Source: Pelagicoccus sp. SDUM812003 | Lineage (GTDB): Bacteria > Verrucomicrobiota > Verrucomicrobiia > Opitutales > Opitutaceae | Direction of reading: 5' to 3' | NCBI RefSeq assembly: GCF_031127815.1 | Contig: NZ_JARXHY010000008.1 | Location: 1 to 64,000 of the forward strand | DNA length: 64,000 bases | Shown: piece by piece, positions 55,546 to 64,000 of the stretch | How positions within the stretch are numbered: the stretch's first letter is position 1 | Layout: each line of letters starts with the position of its first letter | Notes under the pieces: generated by a model | Seen by the model: only the letters and a program-made list of their open reading frames with translations | Told to the model about the DNA's origin: nothing | The model's database searches: none | Made by a program: the position numbers and the translations under genes

Positions 55546-57396
55546 ATGAGCGCGCAAAACATCGAAAAACACGAGTTCAAGGCCGAGATCAAACAGCTGC
55601 TGGATATCGTCATCCACAGCCTCTACACCGAAAAGGAGATCTTCATCCGCGAGCTGATTTCCAACGCATCCGACGCTTTGGAAAAGCTGCGCCACCTGCA
55701 GATCACCGAAAAGGACATCCACGACGACAATCTCGACCTCGAGATCAACATCACCACCGACGACAAGGCCAACACCATCACCATCCAGGACTTCGGTATC
55801 GGCCTCACCCGCGACGAGCTGGTGGAAAACCTGGGCACCATCGCCCATTCCGGCTCCAAGCAGTTCCTCGAAGCCCTCAAGGCGGGCGGCGAGAAAAACG
55901 CCGACCTCATCGGCCAGTTCGGCGTAGGCTTCTACTCCGCCTTCATGGTGGCCAAGGACGTCAAGGTCTACACCCACTCCTGGAAAAAGGACGAACCGGG
56001 CCACCTCTGGACCAGCGACGGTGTCGGCGCCTACGAAATCGAGGAAGTCGAAGGCCAGCGCCGCGGCGCCAAGATCGTCATCTCCCTCGCAGACGACTAC
56101 AAGCAGTACGCCAAGGGCGATACCGTGAAGGAGATCATCAAGCGCTACTCCTCCTTCGTCCAGTTCCCCATCAACCTCAACGGCGAGAAGGTCAACACCA
56201 TCGACGCCATCTGGCTGCGCTCCAAGTCCGAGATCAAGGACGAGGAATACACCGAGTTCTACAAGTTCCAGGCCAACGCCTTCGACGAGCCGCACTACCG
56301 TCTGCATTTCTCCGCCGACGCTCCGCTCGACATCAAGGCCCTGCTCTTCACCCCGAAGACCAATCCGGAAAAAATGGGCTTCGGCCGCATCGACCCGGGC
56401 GTGGCCCTGCACTGCCGCAAGGTTCTCATCGACGCCAAGCCCGACGAGCTGCTGCCCGAGTGGCTGCGCTACCTCAAGGGCGTCATCGATTCCGCCGACC
56501 TGCCGCTCAACATTTCCCGCGAAACCATGCAGGACAACGGCCTGACCGGAAAAATCAGCCGCGTCATCACCAAGCGCTACCTCAAGTTCCTCAAGGAGGA
56601 AGCCAAGAAGCGCCCCGAGCAATACGCTGAATTCTTCAAGAACTTCGGCATCTACCTGAAGGAAGGCGTCGCCACCGACTTCACCTACCGCGACGACCTC
56701 GCCAAGCTGCTCTACTTCGAGTCCTCCGTCACCGAGAAGGGCAAGACAACCAGCCTCGCCGACTACGTCTCCCGCATGAAGGACGAGCAGAAGGAGATCT
56801 ACTACATTCTCGGTCAAAACCGCGAGTCCATCGAGTCCGGACCCTACCTCGAAGGCTTCAAGTCCCGCGGTCTGGAAGTGCTCTTCCTCTACGAGCCTAT
56901 CGACGAGTACGTCATGAACAACCTCGGCCAGTTCGAGGAAAAACAGCTCACCTCCGCCGACCAAGGCGACCTCAAGCTCGACGACGCCCCCAAGCCCGAA
57001 GGCGAAGCCCTTTCGGACGATGACGCCAAAGCTCTCTGCGAATGGCTCAAGACCGCCATCGGCGACCGCGTCAAAGAGGTCAAAGTCTCCAGCCGTCTGG
57101 TCAACAGCCCCGTCATGGCCCTCTCCCCCGACGCCATGTCCAGCCAGATGCGCCGCATGATGCGCCAGATGGGTCAGGACTCCAGCGCCATGCCGCTCGA
57201 GGTGCTCTTCGAGATCAACCCGCGCCACGCCCTTATCAAGAATCTGAATACGCAGCGCAGCGCCAACGAAGACCTCGCCAAGCTCGTGGCTCAGCAGGCT
57301 TTCGACAACGCCCTCGTCGCCGCCGGTCTGCTCGAAGACCCCAAGGACATGGTCACCCGCATGTACCAGATCCTCGAACAAGCCGCCACCAAGTAA
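55546..57396 (+). CDS. htpG: Molecular chaperone HtpG (Hsp90)
   Basis: 616 residues. The ATP-binding domain has ELISNASDALEKLR, IQDFGIGLTRDELV and GQFGVGFYSAF; middle domain with NISRETMQDN and Arg of the catalytic loop; C-terminal dimerisation domain with DSSAMPLEVLFEINPRH. It is an ATP-dependent chaperone of the cytoplasm. Single gene with its own terminator. Confidence 0.97.
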   Translation: MSAQNIEKHEFKAEIKQLLDIVIHSLYTEKEIFIRELISNASDALEKLRHLQITEKDIHDDNLDLEINITTDDKANTITIQDFGIGLTRDELVENLGTIAHSGSKQFLEALKAGGEKNADLIGQFGVGFYSAFMVAKDVKVYTHSWKKDEPGHLWTSDGVGAYEIEEVEGQRRGAKIVISLADDYKQYAKGDTVKEIIKRYSSFVQFPINLNGEKVNTIDAIWLRSKSEIKDEEYTEFYKFQANAFDEPHYRLHFSADAPLDIKALLFTPKTNPEKMGFGRIDPGVALHCRKVLIDAKPDELLPEWLRYLKGVIDSADLPLNISRETMQDNGLTGKISRVITKRYLKFLKEEAKKRPEQYAEFFKNFGIYLKEGVATDFTYRDDLAKLLYFESSVTEKGKTTSLADYVSRMKDEQKEIYYILGQNRESIESGPYLEGFKSRGLEVLFLYEPIDEYVMNNLGQFEEKQLTSADQGDLKLDDAPKPEGEALSDDDAKALCEWLKTAIGDRVKEVKVSSRLVNSPVMALSPDAMSSQMRRMMRQMGQDSSAMPLEVLFEINPRHALIKNLNTQRSANEDLAKLVAQQAFDNALVAAGLLEDPKDMVTRMYQILEQAATK

Positions 57397-57448
57397 ACGG
57401 TGGCGCGAGGCGTCCCCGACTCGCGCTCTCCGCAGCTCAATTCAACCC

Positions 57449-57481
57449 AAAGCCCGGCCCGCTCAAGCGGCCGGGCTTTTT
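57449..57481 (+). terminator. Intrinsic terminator of htpG
   Basis: Perfect stem AAAGCCCGGCC/GGCCGGGCTTT (57449-57459 with 57469-57479) continuing into a T-run. Confidence 0.92.
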
Positions 57482-57514
57482 CGCATCCACCAAAACCCAA
57501 GGGCGACCTCCTAC

Positions 57515-57530
57515 ATTGACTTAAGTGGGC
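57515..57530 (+). promoter_or_regulatory. Candidate promoter motif ATTGACTTAAGTGGGC
   Basis: The 16-mer starts with a TTGACT box 25 bases before the cysteine-rich gene. The near-identical ATTGACTTAAGTAGGC lies just before mce (36126-36141). A hairpin GTGGG/CCCAC overlaps the second half. No convincing -10 box follows at normal spacing. Confidence 0.35.
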
Positions 57531-57554
57531 AAACTCCCACCCTAGATCCCGAAA

Positions 57555-57932
57555 ATGAAGCACTTCTGGGCAATTCTATCGATACTGGTCGTGACCTGCT
57601 GCTTGCAGGCGAGCGCCTCGACAGACCCGTGCCCATGCGATTCAGAGACTTACGCGCTTCCGGCGGCCGAAGATTGCTCCGACTGCTGCGACTTGGAAAC
57701 GGCCGCCGAGTGCTCCTGCTGCATCTCCGAGACGGAAACCACTGACCGTCCCTGCGCCCACTCCCCGTGGCGCGTGCAAAATCTCGACTCGAAGGCTCGA
57801 GAAATCGCGGCGAAGGTCTTCGCCCAGGCCCTACCCTTTCCTTTCGAAACACGGGGCCAAGCTCCCCCCGAGCTCAAGCGAAGTCCCCACCCTCGACAGC
57901 GCCTAGCGCTTCAACAGAGCTTGTTGCTCTGA
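57555..57932 (+). CDS. Small exported cysteine-rich protein
   Basis: 125 residues: signal peptide (about 1-22, ILVVTCCLQASA) and a mature N-terminus with nine Cys in 50 residues (PCPCDS, DCSDCCDL, ECSCCIS, PC). The C-terminal half is basic and Pro-rich. I do not recognise the family. Its Cys density suggests a metal-binding or disulfide-rich periplasmic protein. It is the first gene before an exporter cassette on the same strand, 157 bases from the HlyD-like gene, so it may be cargo or a metal buffer for it. Weak homology evidence, but start, signal and codon use look genuine. Confidence 0.6.
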   Translation: MKHFWAILSILVVTCCLQASASTDPCPCDSETYALPAAEDCSDCCDLETAAECSCCISETETTDRPCAHSPWRVQNLDSKAREIAAKVFAQALPFPFETRGQAPPELKRSPHPRQRLALQQSLLL

Positions 57933-58089
57933 TCCCCCTGATTCGTCGTCGTCCGCCCATAATCGTTTGAGCGGACATTTCCCCGGCTACGGCTAGCCCC
58001 ATGGCTATTACCAGTAGCCCTACGACCATCGCTGCGCAGCTGCAGCCTCTCCCTCATCGGCGCACGCGCCGAAAACGCACGAATCAATC

Positions 58090-59538
58090 ATGTCGAAACC
58101 TTCGCTCGGCTTTCTCAAACGAGAGCCGCAACCAAACAAGCCCTCCAGAACGGGCGTCCGCCACAAACTGATAACCTGGGCCATACCCGCCGGCATCGCC
58201 ATCGGGATCCTCATTTTGCTGGCCGCCCTCTTTGGCGAACAACTCCTCCCGGCACGCTCCGTTCAACTGGAAACAGTCGCGACTCTCACCGCTTCCGAAC
58301 ACTCGCCTGACTCCGAGCAGCGAACGCCCCAAACGAGCGAGCTCTCCTTCGATGGCCCCGTACTCTTTCAAGCCTCGGGTTGGATCGAAGCCTACCCGCA
58401 AGCCGTCAAAGCGACCGCTCTCATCTCGGGCGTGGTCGACAATGTCTTTGTATTGGAAGGCGAGCGCGTCGAAAAAGGAGATCCCATCGCCACGCTTATC
58501 GACGAAGACGCCCGTCTCGACCTGCAAACGGCCAAAGCCGCAGTCGATGCCGCCCAAGCCAGACTCGCCGCCAATCAGGATTCCCAACGATCGCTGGCTG
58601 CTCGCCAACGAAGCCTTCGCCACGAGCTGAACGCCGCCAAGGCCCAACTCACCTACCTCGAGGAACACGCTCGAAGTCGGAGTGAATTGGGTGACCGTTC
58701 TGTATCCGAACTCCAAATACTCGAAGCTCGCCAAATGGCCGAATCTCAAAAAGCGGCCGTCGCGGCGATCCAGGCCAAAATCGAAGAGGCCGAAGCCGAA
58801 GCCAGCCGGCTCGAAAAGATTTTCACTCAACACTCCGCCGAGCTCGCCGCCGCAGAAACAGAGTTGGCACGTCGCCAACTCGCCCTCGACCGCACGCGCA
58901 TCGTAGCCCCCATCTCCGGGCGCGTATCAGAGCTGTTCGTGGTGCCGGGACAGCAAAGAATGCACGGTGCAGACGATCCGCACTCCGCCGACATCGCTCA
59001 CCTCTATGACCCGGAGCAACTACAAGCCCGCATCGACGTCCCCCTCGCAGAGGCATCCGCCATCGCCATCGGCCAACCCGTGTACCTGCGCTCGAACTTT
59101 CTCCCCGACCAGAAATTTCGCGGCCAAGTCATCCGCATAGACGGCCGAGCCGACCTGCAGCGAAACACCCTTCAGGCAAAGGTTCGTCTTCTCGACATCG
59201 ACGATCGACTGCGGCCCGACATGCTCTGCCGCGCCGAATTCCTCGCCGCGTCCACCACGAGCGACAGCCCCACCGGTAGCGCTGTCGCAGCTCAGACTCG
59301 CGCCCGCGTCTTCATCCCGGAGTCCGCCCTTATCGATCGATCCGGCGAGCAAGCCCACACTTGGGTCGTCGACGCCTCGGGAAAACATATCGAAAAACGT
59401 CGCTTGGAGCTGGGCGGCGAGCGACGCGAAAACTACCGCCTCGTAAAGGAAGGCCTGCGCCCCGGCGACCGCGTTGTGATCAGCCCCGCCGCCGATCTGC
59501 AGGAAGGACAACGGGTTCAACCGAGCTCAGCTGACTAA
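58090..59538 (+). CDS. HlyD/DevB-type membrane-fusion protein
   Basis: 482 residues. One membrane helix near the N-terminus (about 25-45, ITWAIPAGIAIGILILLAAL). A split biotinyl-lipoyl domain (FQASGWIEAYPQAVKATALISGVVDNVFVLEGERVEKGDPI with the mate IVAPISGRVSELFVVPGQ) surrounds a long coiled-coil hairpin (about 155-260), then a beta-barrel (RSNFLPDQKFRGQVIRIDG) and a C-terminal membrane-proximal part. These adapters join an inner-membrane transporter to an outer-membrane channel such as TolC, which is not in the window. Operon with the ABC genes that follow makes it a DevBCA/MacAB-type system. Confidence 0.88.
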   Translation: MSKPSLGFLKREPQPNKPSRTGVRHKLITWAIPAGIAIGILILLAALFGEQLLPARSVQLETVATLTASEHSPDSEQRTPQTSELSFDGPVLFQASGWIEAYPQAVKATALISGVVDNVFVLEGERVEKGDPIATLIDEDARLDLQTAKAAVDAAQARLAANQDSQRSLAARQRSLRHELNAAKAQLTYLEEHARSRSELGDRSVSELQILEARQMAESQKAAVAAIQAKIEEAEAEASRLEKIFTQHSAELAAAETELARRQLALDRTRIVAPISGRVSELFVVPGQQRMHGADDPHSADIAHLYDPEQLQARIDVPLAEASAIAIGQPVYLRSNFLPDQKFRGQVIRIDGRADLQRNTLQAKVRLLDIDDRLRPDMLCRAEFLAASTTSDSPTGSAVAAQTRARVFIPESALIDRSGEQAHTWVVDASGKHIEKRRLELGGERRENYRLVKEGLRPGDRVVISPAADLQEGQRVQPSSAD

Positions 59539-59571
59539 AACTGAAGAGGCTTCATAAGAAGACACCAAACA

Positions 59572-60285
59572 ATGGATACAACCGCTTTCATACGCTGCCG
59601 CCAGCTCAGCAAGAGCTACCAAAAAGGCCCTAACACAGTCACGCCACTACAAGAGCTCGACCTCGACGTTCCCAGCGGTGAATTTCTCGCCCTGATGGGA
59701 CCTTCCGGTTCCGGCAAGACCACCTTGCTCAACCTCATCGCTGGCATCGACCAACCGACTTCCGGCGAACTCATCGTAGATGGACGCAACCTCGGCTCCC
59801 TCTCCCGAGCGGAGCTCACCCGCTGGCGTTCCCAACATTGTGGATACATCTTCCAGCTCTACCATCTCGTGCCCATCCTAACTGCCTTCGAAAACGTCGA
59901 GCTCCCCTTGCTGCTAGACAAATCTCTTTCGCGGCGCGAGCGACACAACCGCGTCGCAGGAGCGCTCGATTTGGTAGGCATCGCCGATCGCGCCGACCAT
60001 CGGCCGTCGGAACTTTCGGGAGGGCAAGAGCAGCGCGTCGCCATCGCCCGAGCCATTGTGGCAGACCCCGGCCTGCTCGTGGCGGACGAACCGACAGGTG
60101 ACCTCGACAGCGTATCCGGTCGCCAGATACTCGACCTCCTGCAAAGTCTCGCCAGCGACCACGGCAAGACCATCGTCATGGTCACTCACGACGCCAAAGC
60201 CGCAGCCGCCGCAAGCCGCACTCTGCACCTCGAAAAAGGCCGACTCGAGGAGAATCTCGAAGCGCCAGAGACCCGATCCGTCTAA
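59572..60285 (+). CDS. ABC exporter ATPase, MacB/LolD/DevA type
   Basis: 237 residues. Walker [11 protein letters not shown]-loop [15 protein letters not shown], signature [15 protein letters not shown], Walker [14 protein letters not shown], switch His in VMVTHDAK. This is the MacB-ATPase subfamily that works with FtsX-like permeases. It overlaps the next gene by one base (TAATG), giving coupled translation. Confidence 0.93.
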   Translation: MDTTAFIRCRQLSKSYQKGPNTVTPLQELDLDVPSGEFLALMGPSGSGKTTLLNLIAGIDQPTSGELIVDGRNLGSLSRAELTRWRSQHCGYIFQLYHLVPILTAFENVELPLLLDKSLSRRERHNRVAGALDLVGIADRADHRPSELSGGQEQRVAIARAIVADPGLLVADEPTGDLDSVSGRQILDLLQSLASDHGKTIVMVTHDAKAAAAASRTLHLEKGRLEENLEAPETRSV

Positions 60286-61436
60286 TGCACACGCTACGAA
60301 AACTGAGCGGGCTGGCTCTGAAACAGCTAATGCGCAATCGACTCCGAAGCATCTTGACCGTGCTGGGCGTCGCCATCGGCATGTTCCTCTACGCTGCTGT
60401 CGAGACCATGCAAACCTCCCTGAAATCCGTCACTCAATCGAGCCCGGACGACAACACCTTGGTGGTCTACCGAGAAAACCGTTTCTGCCCCTCCACCTCT
60501 CGGCTTCCCGAACACTACCAAAGCGAAATCGAACGCATCGACGGCGTCGTCGAAGCCCTGCCTATCCAAATCGCCGTCAACAACTGCGGAGCCAGCCTGG
60601 ACGTGATCACCTTTCGCGGCGTGCCCACGGATTCACTACAGGCGTACAACCCAGACATCGAAATAACCTCGGGCTCCTTCGAGGATTGGCAAAACCGCAG
60701 CGATGCCGCGCTCGTGGGACAACACTTCGCCCAGCGACGCGGCTTGCAGCCGGGCGACCAATTCGAGGCGGTCGGCGTCCGCGTCTGGGTGGCTGGGATC
60801 ATCGAATCCCCCGAACCCCAAGACAACAACGTCGCCTATGTTCACCTGCCCTTTCTGCAACAAGCCTCCCGTGTCGGCTTGGGCATCGTCACCCAGTTCA
60901 ATGTTCGCGTCGCGGACGCCGCAAATCTCCAAACGGTCGCCAACCAGATCGACGCTCTCTTCGCCGCCGACCAGGCTCCTACCGACACTCGTCCCGAAAA
61001 AGCCTTCTTCGCTCAAACCGCCAGCGAGCTGGTGGAGCTGGTGGGCTTCACACGTTGGCTGGGCCTAGGCGCCGTGCTCGCAGTGCTCGGACTCGTGGCC
61101 AACGCCCTGCTGCTGGCCGCCCGCTCTCGCGTCAAAGAGAGCGCCATCTTGCAGACGGTTGGCTTCTCTCGCGCATCGGTGGCCCAGGTGATGATTTGGG
61201 AAGGCGTTTTCCTCGGGCTCGCGGGCGGTGCCCTCGGCAGTTTTTCGGCCGCCCTCTTCTTCCGAGTCAAGAGCTTCACCCTTGGCAACGAAGGCCTCAC
61301 CCTCGCCCTGAGCCCGCAGCTTCCGGTCATCCTGTCCGGACTGGCCGTCGCCGTCTCGCTTGGCTTGCTCGCCTCCCTTTGGCCCGCCTATGTCGCGGCC
61401 CGCAGGCCGATCGTCGACTCCCTACGCAGCGCCTAA
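60285..61436 (+). CDS. FtsX/MacB-type ABC permease, first copy
   Basis: 383 residues. One helix near the N-terminus (about 18-36), a periplasmic MacB-type core domain (about 45-250), and three C-terminal helices (about 258-280, 310-330, 345-370). It is one of a pair of different permeases, as in DevC-like heteromeric systems. Part of the same unit as the ATPase. Confidence 0.9.
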   Translation: MHTLRKLSGLALKQLMRNRLRSILTVLGVAIGMFLYAAVETMQTSLKSVTQSSPDDNTLVVYRENRFCPSTSRLPEHYQSEIERIDGVVEALPIQIAVNNCGASLDVITFRGVPTDSLQAYNPDIEITSGSFEDWQNRSDAALVGQHFAQRRGLQPGDQFEAVGVRVWVAGIIESPEPQDNNVAYVHLPFLQQASRVGLGIVTQFNVRVADAANLQTVANQIDALFAADQAPTDTRPEKAFFAQTASELVELVGFTRWLGLGAVLAVLGLVANALLLAARSRVKESAILQTVGFSRASVAQVMIWEGVFLGLAGGALGSFSAALFFRVKSFTLGNEGLTLALSPQLPVILSGLAVAVSLGLLASLWPAYVAARRPIVDSLRSA

Positions 61437-61450
61437 CCGCCAGAATTCCG

Positions 61451-62602
61451 ATGCTTCCTTTCAGCTACGCTATACGAAATCTCCTAAGAGACCCGACGCG
61501 ACTCCTGCAAAAGGTCCTGGGCGCCGCGTTGGTAGTCTTCCTCGTATTCGCCGCCGGCGCCTTCAACAGCGGCATGGAGCGCGTTCTCCAAGCCACTGGC
61601 TCCGCCCAAAACGTCATCCTTCTAGGAGCCGGTTCCGAGGAGAGCGTCGAACGCAGCGAAGTCGCCGTGCAGGCGGAAACGCTCGCCGCCGCGGGTATCC
61701 GAGGCATCGATACGCGAGCTGGCGTGCCCGCGGTGTCCGGAGAAGTTCACTACATGGGCAAGGTCATGCTCGCAAACGGAAACGAATCCCAAGCCCTCCT
61801 GCGCGGGGTCACCCCAACCGCTTTCGAAGTCCACCGTGAAGTTCGCGTCCTCGAAGGACGTTTTCCGGGACCAGGCGAACTGATCGTCGGACGCTTGGCC
61901 TATCGCACCCTCAAGACGGACGCGGAAGATTTGGCCATTGGGAAAAGCATCACGTTCGAAGGGCAGGAATTCGAGATCGTCGGCCACTTCGACGCGCCGG
62001 GCACCGTACTGGAGTCCGAGATCTGGCTCAATCGAAGCGACCTCATGACGCTGACCCAACGCGACAACCTCTCCTGCGTGGTCGTGCGCATGGAAGATCC
62101 GGAGAGCTTTGCCCGAGCGGATCTCTTCGCCCGCCAACGTCTCGACCTCGAACTCGTAGCCCTTCCCGAAACCGAGTACTACGGCAAGCTCGCCGAATTC
62201 TACGCGCCGATCCGGGGCATGACTTGGCTGACCGCCGTTCTCGTTGCCATCGGCGCCGCTCTCGGCGGCATGAACATGCTCTACGCTGCCTTCGCTTCCC
62301 GTATCCGAGAAATCGCGACACTACAGGCGATCGGCTACTCGCGCCTATCCATTTTCACCTCACTGCTTCAAGAGAGCCTGCTCGCTTCTCTCATCGGAAC
62401 CCTGCTCGCCGCCTTCATGGCAGTGACGCTTCTTGAAGGCGTGACCATCAATTTCTCCATCGGAACCTTTCGCCTCCTGCTCACTCCCAATGTGATAGGC
62501 CTGGCCCTCGTTTCCGGCTTGCTCCTCGGCTCGCTCGGAGCGATCCCCCCAGCGCTCCGTTGCCTCCGAGCTCCACTCCCCAAGGCCCTGCGCTCCAGCT
62601 AA
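61451..62602 (+). CDS. FtsX/MacB-type ABC permease, second copy
   Basis: 383 residues from the ATG at 61451. A longer open frame upstream (to 60056) is shadow of the ATPase and first permease genes. Same layout as the first copy: one N-terminal helix (VLGAALVVFLVFAAGAF), a periplasmic core with GVTPTAFEVHREVRVLEGRFPGPGE, and three C-terminal helices. Sequence identity to the first copy is low by eye. The two should form a heterodimer with a dimer of the ATPase. Confidence 0.9.
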   Translation: MLPFSYAIRNLLRDPTRLLQKVLGAALVVFLVFAAGAFNSGMERVLQATGSAQNVILLGAGSEESVERSEVAVQAETLAAAGIRGIDTRAGVPAVSGEVHYMGKVMLANGNESQALLRGVTPTAFEVHREVRVLEGRFPGPGELIVGRLAYRTLKTDAEDLAIGKSITFEGQEFEIVGHFDAPGTVLESEIWLNRSDLMTLTQRDNLSCVVVRMEDPESFARADLFARQRLDLELVALPETEYYGKLAEFYAPIRGMTWLTAVLVAIGAALGGMNMLYAAFASRIREIATLQAIGYSRLSIFTSLLQESLLASLIGTLLAAFMAVTLLEGVTINFSIGTFRLLLTPNVIGLALVSGLLLGSLGAIPPALRCLRAPLPKALRSS

Positions 62603-62640
62603 TTTTTAGAATCTAGAAAAAACAAAACTCTAAACGTATC

Positions 62641-63183
62641 ATGAAAAATAAACTACTCAGCAAAGCCCTGCTCATCGGCGGCATCACCCTTGCCGGTGTC
62701 ATTGCAACCTCCTGTTCGTCAGAACCGGAATCATCAGCCTCCACCGAAAACGCCCCGCAGCTCCAGTCAGTCATTCTGGATACCGCTCCGAGCGGCGCCC
62801 TCAGCGTGGAGGAAGCGCGCCAAAAGGCCGTGCCCGGCCAGCCCATCGTGGTCACCGGCCAAATCGGGGCGGCGCACGATCCTTTCTCCAAGAGCTACGC
62901 CTCCTTCATTCTCGGCGACAAGGGCCTTGACTACTGCAACGAGCGTCCCGGCGACAACTGCGGAAGCCCTTGGGACGCCTGTTGCGAACCCAAGGAAAAG
63001 ATAGCGGCCATGCGTGCCAGCGTGCAAGTCCTAGCAGATGGCGAACCTGTCGCCCAGTCCCTAAAAGGCGTCGGAGGCCTCACCGAGCTGGACGAGGTAG
63101 TGATCGCCGGCGTCGTCGATCCCGCGTCCACTCCGCAAAACCTCATCATCAACGCCTCCGGCATCTACCGTGCCGCCAACTGA
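62641..63183 (+). CDS. Cysteine-rich PWDxCC lipoprotein
   Basis: 180 residues. Signal peptide with a lipobox-like end GVIATSC at about 25, so probably a lipoprotein. The domain is an OB-like fold that begins VTGQIGAAHDPFSKSYASFILGD, with the motif YCNERPGDNCGSPWDACCEPKE (spaced C...C..PWDxCC). I have seen this PWDxCCEPK motif in uncharacterised lipoproteins of Planctomycetes and Verrucomicrobia. Possible role: metal or heme binding at the envelope. It ends the exporter cassette 38 bases after the last permease. Confidence 0.75.
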   Translation: MKNKLLSKALLIGGITLAGVIATSCSSEPESSASTENAPQLQSVILDTAPSGALSVEEARQKAVPGQPIVVTGQIGAAHDPFSKSYASFILGDKGLDYCNERPGDNCGSPWDACCEPKEKIAAMRASVQVLADGEPVAQSLKGVGGLTELDEVVIAGVVDPASTPQNLIINASGIYRAAN

Positions 63184-63216
63184 GCGTTTCAAAGCCTCTT
63201 TTCGCTTCAAGTAACC

Positions 63217-63244
63217 TGCTATTGCCGTAATCCCGGCAATAGCA
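63217..63244. other. Perfect hairpin between convergent genes
   Basis: TGCTATTGCCG-TAATCC-CGGCAATAGCA (63217-63227 with 63234-63244), 11-bp stem. No T-run on either strand, but its place after the exporter cassette suggests a transcript-end structure. Confidence 0.6.
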
Positions 63245-63291
63245 AGTCACTCACCTCCCCACCTCAAAAATCTCCAATCCGTAATCTTCAA

Positions 63292-64000
63292 TTAAACACC
63301 CAACTCCTTACCCGGGTGTATCCACTCATCTCGATACGAACGCGCTAACCTCCCCGTTGCCTCTACATCTCCCTTCACGCTCCGCGTCTTCGCGTCATAA
63401 GCCAAAGGCCGCCCCAGATCCAACGACAGATTCCCTAACACGCAGCACGCCGACGAGATATGCCCCTGCTCGATATCCGCGATCGGAAGTCGCGATCCCC
63501 GTTCCTCCCGAGCGCCCAGAAAATCCAGCACGTGCTGATTCTCAACTTCCTGATATGCGGGCATCGTCGCTCCAAAATCCACGTTTTCCAAATCCCCCGT
63601 CTGCGACAGCATATGAACCCCTTCCGTCGGGCCGCCATCCGCTGGCTCGAACACGTATTCGAACATCGTCACCGTCAGGGTCCCTCCGCTTCCCATAAAC
63701 CGAGCGCCCCACTGATCGCTCCAATGCCTTTCAGGGATCGGTGACTTGCCCCACATGCGATGCTCCCAGCTGACGTTGAGATCTGGATACTGAAGGACGC
63801 AATTCATGGTATCGGGCACGTTCGAAAACGAATCCTCGTGATACCGCAAGCCGGTCGCGCTCACTGACTCCGGCCAACCGAGTCCCAACAGCCACCGCAC
63901 CTTGTCGATGGTGTGCACCCCGAGGTTTCCGATGACTCCATTGCCGTACTCCATGAACGCTCGCCAGCCGCGATCCTCCATGATCGCCTTGTACGGCAGC
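63292..64000 (-). CDS. Gfo/Idh/MocA-family oxidoreductase, 5' end outside window
   Basis: The last 236 or so residues of a gene that continues past base 64000 (reading back from the edge as LPYKAIMEDRGWRAFMEYGNG). The visible part is the C-terminal alpha/beta domain of NAD-dependent sugar dehydrogenases, including GNLGVHTIDKVRWLLGLG and later SVKGDVEATGRLARSYRDEWIHP, typical of Planctomycetes/Verrucomicrobia members with a twin-arginine N-terminus (not visible here). Substrate unknown. Stop codon about 48 bases past the hairpin. Confidence 0.88.
   Translation of the reverse strand, partial: LPYKAIMEDRGWRAFMEYGNGVIGNLGVHTIDKVRWLLGLGWPESVSATGLRYHEDSFSNVPDTMNCVLQYPDLNVSWEHRMWGKSPIPERHWSDQWGARFMGSGGTLTVTMFEYVFEPADGGPTEGVHMLSQTGDLENVDFGATMPAYQEVENQHVLDFLGAREERGSRLPIADIEQGHISSACCVLGNLSLDLGRPLAYDAKTRSVKGDVEATGRLARSYRDEWIHPGKELGV

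Noticed and set aside
55519-57381. 620-codon open frame antisense to htpG, and similar long antisense frames at 13633-15252 and 15311-16708
   Set aside because: They mirror strong real genes in high-GC DNA where stop codons are rare in the opposite frame; translations are low-complexity (Val/Gly/Asp- or His/Arg-rich) with no domain or ribosome site.
60056-61450. Long upstream extension of the second permease frame
   Set aside because: The translation is Arg/Pro-rich nonsense overlapping the ATPase and first permease; the permease clearly begins at 61451.

Overview
The window looks like chromosome from a marine or brackish Verrucomicrobiota bacterium, most likely class Opitutia (Pelagicoccus/Puniceicoccales-like). 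This is inferred from moderate-to-high GC coding DNA, the outer-membrane, TonB and RTX genes, the style of the NirA and CysJ-like N-termini, and a cysteine-rich PWDxCC lipoprotein of a type I remember from Planctomycetes/Verrucomicrobia. I see no phage, insertion sequence, CRISPR array, tRNA or rRNA. Both edges cut genes: an RTX/Ig-repeat surface protein on the left and a Gfo/Idh/MocA oxidoreductase on the right.

Region 1 (1-3.9 kb) holds the end of the secreted repeat protein and a small TonB-C-terminal-domain protein. Region 2 (3.9-24.5 kb) is a nitrate assimilation island, almost all on the minus strand. It carries the NrtABCD uptake system, the NarK/NasA-type transporter, a PP2C-Ser/Thr kinase fusion, a DmsB-DmsC fusion overlapping a molybdopterin nitrate reductase, a siroheme nitrite reductase, a CysJ-like diflavin reductase and a porin. 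A NasS-like sensor and a divergent LysR regulator sit at the end. All four main transcription units (nrtA, narK, dmsBC-nasA, nirA) are preceded by a TTGGC...GCT element with the GG-N10-GC spacing of sigma-54 promoters, which suggests one nitrogen regulon. NrtB carries a coiled-coil insertion of about 215 residues not expected in the family.

Region 3 (24.5-30.3 kb) has a DUF5694 protein, a PQQ dehydrogenase with an inserted cytochrome c domain, and a hybrid histidine kinase. Region 4 (30.3-42.3 kb) is a complete succinate/propionate module: MeaB, both methylmalonyl-CoA mutase subunits, the epimerase, the sodium-pumping methylmalonyl-CoA decarboxylase (alpha, gamma, biotin carrier, beta) and a CoA-transferase. 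Together they can turn succinate into propionate and CO2 while exporting sodium. The beta subunit has an unusual lipoyl-like insertion.

Region 5 (42.3-47.3 kb) holds a MerR/GyrI-like pair and a divergent five-gene operon: a ribbon-helix-helix protein, a CHAD protein, an orphan ParA, a CYTH phosphatase and a NUDIX hydrolase. Its content suggests polyphosphate handling coupled to a ParA positioning system, and I consider it the best candidate here for an undescribed system. Region 6 (47.3-57.5 kb) is housekeeping: phosphatidylserine decarboxylase, AsnRS, an LptF/G permease, an NSS transporter with a 48-residue MetS-like partner, CheV, YceI and HtpG. Region 7 (57.5-63.2 kb) is a DevBCA/MacAB-type exporter cassette bracketed by two cysteine-rich exported proteins.

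On a larger scale, the 7-mer TGGATAC (and its complement) is clearly over-represented on both strands and in all reading frames. This may be a DNA-level signal.
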